NCBI GenBank assembly: GCA_046758905.1
Contig: JBHIBC010000023.1
Location: 1-40,222 of the forward strand
Length of the DNA stretch: 40,222 nucleotides
Direction of reading: 5' to 3'
DNA from: JBHIBC01 sp046758905
GTDB lineage: Bacteria > Acidobacteriota > Polarisedimenticolia > Gp22-AA2
The notes under the pieces are model-generated. The model searched no databases. It had not been told where the DNA came from and saw nothing but the letters and a program-made list of their open reading frames with translations. A program made the translations under genes and the position numbers. Positions 8,174-14,735 of the stretch are shown piece after piece (the first letter of the stretch is position 1; every line of letters begins with the position of its first letter).

Positions 8174-8565
8174 TGCCTATCCGCGTTCTGGTCGTTGACG
8201 ACGCGATGTTCATGCGGTCCATGATCAAGGACATCCTGCACAACGCCGGCGACCGCTACGAGATCGTCGGGGAGGCCAGCAACGGCCGGGAGGCGATCGC
8301 CAAGTACCGGGAGCTGCAGCCCGACCTCGTGACCATGGACATCGTCATGCCGCAGATGGACGGCATCGAGGCGACGCGCGAGATCCTCAAGGTCAATTCG
8401 GCCGCCTGCGTGGTGATCTGCAGCGCCATGGGCCAGGAGGCCCTGGTCGTCGAGTCGATCTCGGCGGGCGCCAAGGACTTCATCGTCAAGCCCTTCACGG
8501 CGGACCGGGTCCTGCAGGTCCTCGCCAAGGTCTTCCCCGCCGACGGCAGGGCCGCGGCGCGCTGA
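8173..8565 (+). CDS. cheY: CheY-type single-domain response regulator
   Basis: This 130-residue receiver domain has all expected residues: the acidic pair in VLVVDDAMFMRSMI, the phospho-accepting aspartate in TMDIVMPQMDG, the Ser in VICSAMGQ, and the Lys in FIVKPF. It has no output domain, so it should act by protein binding after phosphorylation by CheA. The SAMGQ stretch resembles CheY proteins dephosphorylated by CheC/CheX-type phosphatases, and cheC is in the operon. The ATG at 8173 overlaps the cheW stop (TGATG) and follows a purine-rich AGGGGAGGGG ribosome-binding stretch; a GTG directly before it at 8170 is less likely. Confidence 0.93.
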   Translation: MPIRVLVVDDAMFMRSMIKDILHNAGDRYEIVGEASNGREAIAKYRELQPDLVTMDIVMPQMDGIEATREILKVNSAACVVICSAMGQEALVVESISAGAKDFIVKPFTADRVLQVLAKVFPADGRAAAR

Positions 8566-8576
8566 GAGGCGCCGCG

Positions 8577-10541
8577 GTGGACACCCGCGACTTCCTCGAC
8601 CTCTTCCTCTCCGAGTCCCGCGAGCACCTCGAGGGGATGAACTCCCTCCTGCTGAAGGCCCGCCGCGGAAGCCTGGATCGGGAGGAGATCAACGACCTGT
8701 TCCGCCACGCGCACTCGCTCAAGGGGATGGCCGCCTCGATGGGCTACGCCGCGCTCGCCGCGCTGGCGCACTCGGTGGAGGACCTGTTCCACCGCTGGCG
8801 CGACGGGGGCGCGCCGCCGGGGGCGGAGAGCCTCGACCTGCTGCTCCGCGCCACCGACCGGCTGGCCGAGCAGGTCGACGCGGTGGCCGGCGGCTCCGAG
8901 CCGGCGGGCGACGATCGGCTGATCGAGGCGCTGCGCTCCCTCGATGCCGCCGGCCCGGGGCCGCGGCCGCCGGACGCCGCCGGAGGGGATGCCGCGGCGG
9001 CGCCGGAGGAGGAGGCGGATCCGCGCCCGCGGGTGGCGGTCGAGATCGCCCTCCGTCCCGATGCGGCGCTCCCGGCGGCGCGCGCGCTGGTGGTGCTGCA
9101 GAGGCTGGCGGAGCACGGCCGGGTGCTCGAGTCGGTCCCGCCGCCGGCGGATATGGCGGAGGGCCGCTTCTCCGGCCCGCTGCGCGTCACCCTGGCGACG
9201 GCCGTGGCGGGCGATCGCCTCGCGTCGATCCTGCTGGAGGTCCCCGACGTCGACGAGTGCCGCATCGCCGCCGGCGACGGCGAGGAGCGGCGCCGGTCGC
9301 GGCGCCGGCTCGTCCCCGACCGGCGGGCCGAGCCCGGCCCCGACCCGCCGCCGGAGGGCGCACCCCACGGGCCCGGGAGGATCGGCACGATCCGCGTCGC
9401 CACCGAGAGGCTGGACCGGCTGCTCGACGGCGTCGGCGAGCTGATCCTCGACCGCGAGCGGCTCAAGCTGGTCCTGCGGCCGGACCCGCGCTCCCCCGAG
9501 GCGGCGATCCTGGAGGGGCTCGGCCGCGCCATCGACGCGCTCCGGGACGAGGTCATGACCATGCGGCTCATCCCGTTCGCCGCGCTCGAGCCCCGCCTGC
9601 AGCGCGCGGTCCGGGATCTGGCGCGGCGGCTGGAGAAGGACGTGGACCTGGCAGTCGAGGGGACCGACGTCTCGCTCGACCGGCTGATCCTCGAGGAGAT
9701 GATGGACCCCCTAGAGCACCTCCTCAGGAACAGCATCGACCACGGCATCGAGTCTCCGGAGGCGCGCCGCGCCGCCGGCAAGCCGCCCGCGGGCCGGATC
9801 ACCGTCGGGCTGTCGCGCCACGAGGATCGCGTGGTGCTGAGCCTGAGCGATGACGGGCGCGGCATCGACCCGGCCGCGCTGCGCCGCACCGCGGCCGATC
9901 GCCGCTTCATCACCCGGGAGGCGGCGGAAGTCCTCTCCGACGAGGAGGCGTACCAGCTGATCACCCTCCCCGGCTTCTCGACGGCGGCGCGCACCACCGA
10001 CATCTCCGGGAGGGGCGTGGGCATGGACGTCGTGCAGACGCGGCTGCGCAAGCTCGGCGGCAGCCTCAACGTGCGATCGACGGTCGGCGTCGGCACCCGC
10101 TTCGAGCTGAACCTTCCCCTGACGGTCACCGTGACGCGCGCCTTCCTGTGCCGGGCCGCGGGGGAGGTCTACGCCGTTCCGGTCTCTCAGGTCCTGAGCA
10201 CGGTCCACGTGGACCGCGGCCGGCTTCAGGGCAGCCGCGGCGAGCGGATCCTGCGGCGCGAGGAGGAAGTGCTGACCGTGCTGCCGCTCGCGGGCCTCCT
10301 GCTCGACGACCGCCGGGCGGCGTTTCCGGCGGACTTCCCCGCCCTCATCTGCCGCGCCGGCGCGCGCGCCTTCGCCCTGGCGGTCGATGAGATCCTCGGG
10401 GAGCAGGAGATCGTCATCAAGCCGCTCAAGCACCCGCTCGAGATGATGCCGCACTATGCCGGCGCGGCGATCCTCAACGACGGTCGGATCGCCCTGATCC
10501 TGGACCCGGCCAACCTGACCCATCTGTCGAGGGCCGCGTGA
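8577..10541 (+). CDS. cheA: CheA chemotaxis histidine kinase
   Basis: This 654-residue kinase has the full CheA order. The N-terminal HPt domain carries the phosphorylated His46 in HAHSLKGMAASMG. A ferredoxin-like P2 region (about 150-230) follows, flanked by Pro/Ala/Arg-rich linkers. Next come the dimerisation helices (RLDRLLDGVGELILDRERL), the ATPase domain with N box HLLRNSIDHGIES, G1 LSDDGRGID and G2 SGRGVGMDVV, and a C-terminal CheW-like domain. The GTG start at 8577 is preceded by GAGAGG at a suitable distance. The CheC gene begins inside its stop codon. No response-regulator domain is fused to it, so CheY is its only visible output. Confidence 0.94.
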   Translation: MDTRDFLDLFLSESREHLEGMNSLLLKARRGSLDREEINDLFRHAHSLKGMAASMGYAALAALAHSVEDLFHRWRDGGAPPGAESLDLLLRATDRLAEQVDAVAGGSEPAGDDRLIEALRSLDAAGPGPRPPDAAGGDAAAAPEEEADPRPRVAVEIALRPDAALPAARALVVLQRLAEHGRVLESVPPPADMAEGRFSGPLRVTLATAVAGDRLASILLEVPDVDECRIAAGDGEERRRSRRRLVPDRRAEPGPDPPPEGAPHGPGRIGTIRVATERLDRLLDGVGELILDRERLKLVLRPDPRSPEAAILEGLGRAIDALRDEVMTMRLIPFAALEPRLQRAVRDLARRLEKDVDLAVEGTDVSLDRLILEEMMDPLEHLLRNSIDHGIESPEARRAAGKPPAGRITVGLSRHEDRVVLSLSDDGRGIDPAALRRTAADRRFITREAAEVLSDEEAYQLITLPGFSTAARTTDISGRGVGMDVVQTRLRKLGGSLNVRSTVGVGTRFELNLPLTVTVTRAFLCRAAGEVYAVPVSQVLSTVHVDRGRLQGSRGERILRREEEVLTVLPLAGLLLDDRRAAFPADFPALICRAGARAFALAVDEILGEQEIVIKPLKHPLEMMPHYAGAAILNDGRIALILDPANLTHLSRAA

Positions 10542-11203
10542 GGAGGGATCGAGGGGAGGCGCCGCTCGACCCGGGACGCTTCCGGTCGATCAGCGAGGCG
10601 GGGGCGCGCAACGCCGCCACCGCCCTGTCCCGGATGATCGGGCGGCCGGTCCGGCTCGACGTGCCGTGGGCCCGGGCGGTGCCGCTGCACCAGGTGGCGG
10701 AGCTGGCCGGCGGGGCCTCCCGGGTGGTGTGCGCGCTGTCCCTCAGGGCCCGCGGCGAGGCGCGCGGCAACCTGCTGCTGGTGTTCGGGGAGGACCAGGT
10801 CCCGGTCCTCCTCGCCCTGATCCTGGGCCGCCGGCGCGACGCGCGCGCGGCGGCCCGGGGGCGGCGCGGCCGCGCTCTGCCGGTGACGGAGCTGGAGCGA
10901 TCGGCGCTGCGCGAGGTGGGGAACATCCTGGCGGCCGCCTATCTGGACGCCGTCGGCCGCCTGCTGAGCGTGACCCTGCTCCCCTCGATCCCGGGCCTGG
11001 CGATCGATATGGTCGGCGCGGTGACCGACTACCTGCTGATCGAGGGGGCGCCGCTGGCCGACGCGGCGCTGGTGCTGGCGAGCGAGGTGCACGAGCCGTC
11101 CAGCGGCCTCAGGGTCGGGCTGTTCTTCCTGCCGGATCCGGAGGCCTACTCCGTGCTGGGGGGGGCTCGCGGCGACGAGGGCGGGCGGCGGGGCCCCGCG
11201 TGA
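10538..11203 (+). CDS. cheC: CheC-like CheY phosphatase with one degenerate active site
   Basis: This 221-residue protein has the CheC pseudo-duplicated layout. The first helix, ending GARNAATALSRMIGRPV, aligns with the CheC N-terminal helix, but the catalytic E-x2-N positions read S-I-S-E (residues 17-20). The second helix keeps the motif intact: LREVGNILAAAY, Glu126 and Asn129. CheC proteins remove phosphate from CheY and bind CheD. A protein with only the second site should have reduced activity or act mainly as a CheD partner. An Arg-rich insertion (about 98-113) lies between the halves. GTG overlaps the cheA stop, and cheD starts inside its own stop. Confidence 0.86.
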   Translation: MRRDRGEAPLDPGRFRSISEAGARNAATALSRMIGRPVRLDVPWARAVPLHQVAELAGGASRVVCALSLRARGEARGNLLLVFGEDQVPVLLALILGRRRDARAAARGRRGRALPVTELERSALREVGNILAAAYLDAVGRLLSVTLLPSIPGLAIDMVGAVTDYLLIEGAPLADAALVLASEVHEPSSGLRVGLFFLPDPEAYSVLGGARGDEGGRRGPA

Positions 11204-11673
11204 GGGCTCTGCTCGCCGGGGAGCTTCGGGTGGCCGGGGCGCCGGCGCGGCTGGTGATCCGCGGGCTCGGCTCCTGCGTCGCCGTCTTCCTGTACGACCC
11301 GGGGGCGCGGGTGGGGGGCCTGGCGCACATCATACTCCCCGAGCCCCCGCCCGGCCGCACGGAACGCGTCGGCCGCTACGCGCCCACCGCGGTGGCGGTG
11401 ATGATCGAGGAGTCGCTCCGCCTCGGGGCGCGGCGCGGGGCGCTGCGCGCCAAGCTCGCCGGCGGCTCGAGGATGTTCGCCTACGAGGGCGATCCGTCGC
11501 GCCCCGCGATCGGGGAGAAGAACGTGGACGCCGCGCTGCGCGCTCTGGGGCGGCAGGGGATCGAGATCGTCGCCAGCGACACCGGCGGCGACCGTGGTCG
11601 GAGCGTGACGGCCGACCTGCGGGACGGCAGCCTGACGATCACCACCGTCCGGGGGCGGCCGAGGATCCTCTAG
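11200..11673 (+). CDS. cheD: CheD receptor glutamine deamidase
   Basis: This 157-residue CheD protein deamidates glutamines of chemoreceptors and exchanges with CheC. The family core is present: GLGSCVAVFLYDP with the catalytic Cys26, GGLAHIILPE with the catalytic His43, then KLAGGSRMF, GEKNVDAALR and ASDTGGDRGRSV. In the Thermotoga enzyme, as I recall it, a Thr six residues before the Cys completes the site; here that position is Ile20. The GTG start overlaps the cheC stop (GTGA, 11200-11203), so it is translationally coupled to its usual partner. It is the last gene of the operon, convergent with thioredoxin. Confidence 0.92.
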   Translation: MRALLAGELRVAGAPARLVIRGLGSCVAVFLYDPGARVGGLAHIILPEPPPGRTERVGRYAPTAVAVMIEESLRLGARRGALRAKLAGGSRMFAYEGDPSRPAIGEKNVDAALRALGRQGIEIVASDTGGDRGRSVTADLRDGSLTITTVRGRPRIL

Positions 11674-11707
11674 GGGGTGGCCGGGGCGGCGGCGCCGCGC
11701 CCGGACC

Positions 11708-12034
11708 TCAGACGTGCTTGTCGAGCATGCTGGCGAGGGCGTCCTGGGTGGTCGCCCCGATGAACTGCTCGACCACCTTCCCCTCCTTGAAGAGCAGCAG
11801 CGTCGGGATGCTCTGGATCCCGTACTTCGAGGCCAGGGCGCTGTTCTCGTCGACGTTCACCTTGCCGACGCGGGCCTTGCCGTCGTACTGCTCCGCCAGC
11901 TTCTCGAGCACCGGGGCCACCATGCGGCAGGGGCCGCACCACTCGGCCCAGAAGTCGACCAGGATCGGGGAGCCGGCCTTCTTGATCTCCTCTTCGAAGT
12001 TGCTGGAGGTGAGAGTCAGGATGTTCTTGCTCAT
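11708..12034 (-). CDS. trxA: thioredoxin
   Basis: This 108-residue protein is a complete classical thioredoxin: active site FWAEWCGPCRM with both cysteines, the cis-proline region IQSIPTLLLF, and the closing FIGA. It reduces disulfides in cytoplasmic proteins using thioredoxin reductase. The ATG at 12034 gives the family's normal length and is preceded by GAGGAG; longer readings only add unrelated Arg/Ser-rich sequence. It is a single-gene unit with its own promoter at 12081-12109, divergent from ksgA and convergent with cheD. Confidence 0.96.
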   Translation of the reverse strand: MSKNILTLTSSNFEEEIKKAGSPILVDFWAEWCGPCRMVAPVLEKLAEQYDGKARVGKVNVDENSALASKYGIQSIPTLLLFKEGKVVEQFIGATTQDALASMLDKHV

Positions 12035-12080
12035 GGTTCGCGTTTCTCCTCGTCGGCCTTTGGACGGTGACCGGGCGGCT

Positions 12081-12109
12081 CTTATACCATACTGTCCGCG
12101 CCTCCTCAA
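12081..12109 (-). promoter_or_regulatory. sigma70-type promoter of thioredoxin
   Basis: The minus strand reads TTGAGG, 17 bases, TATAAG, ending about 46 bases before the trxA ATG. The spacing is ideal and both boxes are close to consensus. The leader contains the GAGGAG ribosome-binding site. Confidence 0.7.
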
Positions 12110-12176
12110 GGAACCCTCGGGCTCCGGAGAGGCCGGCGGGCCCCCGTTCCCCGGCCCCGCCGCCGCGACATAAGAG

Positions 12177-13010
12177 ATGCGGGACGGGTGGAAAGGATCC
12201 AGAAGCCGCCGCTGGGCGCAGAACTTCCTGATCAACGCCGGCGCGGCCGAGGCGATCGTCGCGGCCTTCCGGCCGCGGCCCGACGACGCGGTGGTCGAGA
12301 TCGGCCCCGGGCGGGGCGCCCTGACCCGGCGGCTGGCCGGCCGGGTCGATCGCCTGCTCGGGGTGGAGATCGATCCCGAGCTCGGCCCGGCCCTGCGCCG
12401 GGCGCTGGCCGACTGCCGGCCCGCGGGCGGCCTGGAGATCGTCGAGGGCGACGTGCTGGAGATCGATCTCGCGCGGCTCCTGCGGCGGGTGCGAAGCGGC
12501 GGACGCCCGGCGCGGCTGATCGCCAACCTGCCCTACAACATCGCGACCCGGGTGATCGTGCGGTGCCTGCGCCTGCGGCCGCTCCTGTCGGACCTTCTGG
12601 TCATGGTGCAGCGGGAGGTGGCGGCGCGGGTCCTCTCCGCCCCGGGGACGAAGGTCTACGGGGGCCTCTCGGTCCTGTGCCAGACCTACGCGAGCGTGGA
12701 GCGGGTGATGCGGCTCCGCCCCGGCTCGTTCCGCCCGCGCCCGCGGGTCGAGTCGGAGGTGATCCGCCTGACCCTGCGCGATCCGGGCGGCGCGGCCTCC
12801 CGTGACTTCGACGCCTACGCCGGCCTCGTGCGGGCCGCCTTCGCGCGGCGCCGCCGGACCCTGCTGAACAACCTCGCGCGCCTGCCGGGGGCGAGCCCGG
12901 AGGAGGCGGGGCGTCTGATCCGCCGCGCGGGCCTGGACCCCGGGATGCGCCCGGAGGCGGTGCCGGTGGACGGGTACCGGGCGCTTCTCGACGCCTGGCG
13001 GCCCTTATAA
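12177..13010 (+). CDS. ksgA: 16S rRNA dimethyladenosine transferase KsgA/RsmA
   Basis: This 277-residue enzyme dimethylates two adjacent adenines near the 3' end of 16S rRNA, a late step in small-subunit assembly. It carries the N-terminal WAQNFLIN stretch, the S-adenosylmethionine motif VVEIGPGRGALTRRL, the GVEIDPEL acidic strand, and the catalytic IANLPYNIATRV. The C-terminal domain includes FRPRPRVESEVIRL and the conserved FARRRRTLLNNL. Length is normal for the family. The 5' leader is very short: a CATAAG sits immediately before the ATG and there is no clear ribosome-binding site. Its stop overlaps the RNase J start (TAATG). Confidence 0.95.
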   Translation: MRDGWKGSRSRRWAQNFLINAGAAEAIVAAFRPRPDDAVVEIGPGRGALTRRLAGRVDRLLGVEIDPELGPALRRALADCRPAGGLEIVEGDVLEIDLARLLRRVRSGGRPARLIANLPYNIATRVIVRCLRLRPLLSDLLVMVQREVAARVLSAPGTKVYGGLSVLCQTYASVERVMRLRPGSFRPRPRVESEVIRLTLRDPGGAASRDFDAYAGLVRAAFARRRRTLLNNLARLPGASPEEAGRLIRRAGLDPGMRPEAVPVDGYRALLDAWRPL

Positions 13011-13011
13011 T
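13006..13011 (+). promoter_or_regulatory. perfect -10 hexamer at the RNase J start
   Basis: TATAAT lies across the end of ksgA and the ATG of the RNase J gene. If it is used, transcription would start about 7 bases downstream, at or next to an in-frame GTG at 13019, which would give a leaderless message. There is no convincing -35 box at normal spacing, so this may be chance created by the TAATG overlap. Confidence 0.3.
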
Positions 13012-14710
13012 GTCCGCCGTGAGGAGCCACGCCCGCCGGGACAGACCGCAGCGGCACCACCCCCGACTCCAGATCGTGCCCCTCGGCGGCCTGGGCGAAT
13101 TCGGCGTCAACTGCACGGTCTTCCGTTTCGCGCGAGAGCTGATCGTCGTCGACACGGGCTCCATGTTCCCGGAGGAGCAGGCCCTCGGCGTCAACTTCGT
13201 CATCCCGGACATGACCTACCTGACGGATCGCCTGGAGGAGGTCCGGGCGATCATCCTGACGCACGCCCACGAGGACCACATCGGCGCGCTCCCCTACCTG
13301 TTCGAGAAGGCCCGCGTGCCGATCTACGGAACCGACTTCACCCTCGGGCTGGCCCGGCGCAAGTTGCGCGAGCACCGGCTGCCGCACGAGCGCTGGCTGA
13401 AGCGGGTGCGGCCGGGAGAGCGCGTCGTCCTCGGCCCGTTCGCGGTGGAGTTCATCCAGGTCACGCACAGCATCCCGGGGACCCTGGCGCTGGCGATCAG
13501 CTCTCCGGTCGGGGTGGTGATCCACACCGCCGACTTCAAGATGGACCAGACGCCGGTGGACGGACGCGGCTTCGACTTCCGGGCCTTCGCGGCGCACGGC
13601 GACCGCTCCGTGCTGGCGCTCCTGTCCGACAGCACCAACGCCGAGGTGGACGGCTTCACCGGCTCGGAGCGCACCGTGGGCGGGGCGCTCGAGGGCATCT
13701 TCCGGCGGGCCGCGGGCCGGATCGTGTTCAGCACCTTCTCCAGCAACGTCCACCGGATCCAGCAGGTGATCGACGCCGCGGTCGCGCACCGGCGCAGGGT
13801 GGCGCTGGTCGGCTCCAGCATGGTGTCGACCGCCGAGGTCGCCGCGGAGACGGGCCACCTGCGGGCGCCCGCAGGCGCCCTGGTCCGGCCCGCGGAGGCC
13901 CGCCGCCTCGCCCCCCACCGGGTGGTGATCGTGGCCGCCGGCAGCCAGGGCGAGCCGATGTCGGCGCTGTCGCGCATCGCGCTGGACGAGCACCGGGATG
14001 TCTCCCTGCATCCCGGCGACCTGGTGGTGATCTCGGCCCGCCCGATCCCGGGGAACGAGAAGTCGATCAACCGGGTGATCAACCACATCCACCGGCGCGG
14101 CGCCGACGTGCTGTTCGGCGGACGCTCCCCCTATCACGTCTCCGGGCACGCCGGACAGGAGGAGCTGAAGATCATGCTCGCCCTGACCCGGCCCCGGTAC
14201 TTCATCCCGATCCACGGGGAGGTCCGGCAGCTCCACAGCCACGCTCGCCTCGCGGAGCGCACCGGCATCCGGCGCGAGCGGATCCTGCTGGCCGAGAGCG
14301 GGGACGTGATCGAGCTGGAGGCGCGGCACGGGCGCCTGGCCGGGAAGGTGCGCGCCGGGCGGGTGTTCATCGACGGGACCCTCGAGGAGGTGGACGAGAT
14401 CGTGGTCCGCGACCGCCGGCACATCTCCGAGGGGGGGATCGTCCTGGCCGTGGTGGCGATCGACAAGCAGACGGGCGAGATGGGGAGCGAGCCGGAGATC
14501 GTCAGCCGGGGGTTCGTGTTCGAGGAGGCGCGCGGCGGCCTGCTGAGGGAGGCCTCGCGCATCGTGCGCCGCAGCGTCGAGGCGGCGAGCCCGGAGGAGC
14601 GGGCCGACCGCGGCGTGATCAAGGCGCTGATCCAGCGCGACCTGAAGCGTTTCTTCCGGAAGCGTCTCGACCGCCGGCCGATGATCATCCCGGCGATCAT
14701 CGAGACCTGA
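13010..14710 (+). CDS. rnj: ribonuclease J
   Basis: This 566-residue protein is a metallo-beta-lactamase/beta-CASP ribonuclease of the RNase J family, which matures and degrades RNA by endo- and 5'-exonucleolytic cleavage. The metal-binding motif is intact: THAHEDHIGALP, His85, His87, Asp89 and His90. Further family blocks are VIHTADFKMDQTP, LLSDSTNAE, GSQGEPMSAL, SARPIPGNEKSINRVIN and YHVSGHAGQEELK. The C-terminal domain ends RPMIIPAIIET, as in other RNase J proteins. The start overlaps the ksgA stop by one base; an in-frame GTG at 13019 is an alternative. Having RNase J beside ksgA and RNase III in the window gives a small RNA-processing neighbourhood. Confidence 0.95.
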   Translation: MSAVRSHARRDRPQRHHPRLQIVPLGGLGEFGVNCTVFRFARELIVVDTGSMFPEEQALGVNFVIPDMTYLTDRLEEVRAIILTHAHEDHIGALPYLFEKARVPIYGTDFTLGLARRKLREHRLPHERWLKRVRPGERVVLGPFAVEFIQVTHSIPGTLALAISSPVGVVIHTADFKMDQTPVDGRGFDFRAFAAHGDRSVLALLSDSTNAEVDGFTGSERTVGGALEGIFRRAAGRIVFSTFSSNVHRIQQVIDAAVAHRRRVALVGSSMVSTAEVAAETGHLRAPAGALVRPAEARRLAPHRVVIVAAGSQGEPMSALSRIALDEHRDVSLHPGDLVVISARPIPGNEKSINRVINHIHRRGADVLFGGRSPYHVSGHAGQEELKIMLALTRPRYFIPIHGEVRQLHSHARLAERTGIRRERILLAESGDVIELEARHGRLAGKVRAGRVFIDGTLEEVDEIVVRDRRHISEGGIVLAVVAIDKQTGEMGSEPEIVSRGFVFEEARGGLLREASRIVRRSVEAASPEERADRGVIKALIQRDLKRFFRKRLDRRPMIIPAIIET

Positions 14711-14721
14711 GTTCCGGGTGG

Positions 14722-14727
14722 TAGAAT
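14722..14727 (+). promoter_or_regulatory. TAGAAT -10 box just upstream of ftsK
   Basis: A TGGTAGAAT extended -10-like element ends eight bases before the ATG at 14736, so transcription would start at or near the start codon. A weak TCGAGA at 14700-14705 could serve as -35 at 16-base spacing. The same TAGAAT-to-ATG geometry occurs at 23574-23579. Confidence 0.4.
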
Positions 14728-14735
14728 CGGCAGCG

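Noticed and set aside
11674..11707. GC-rich inverted repeat between cheD and thioredoxin, considered as a two-way terminator
   Set aside because: The stem has bulges and no T-run on either side; similar potential stems are common at this GC content.
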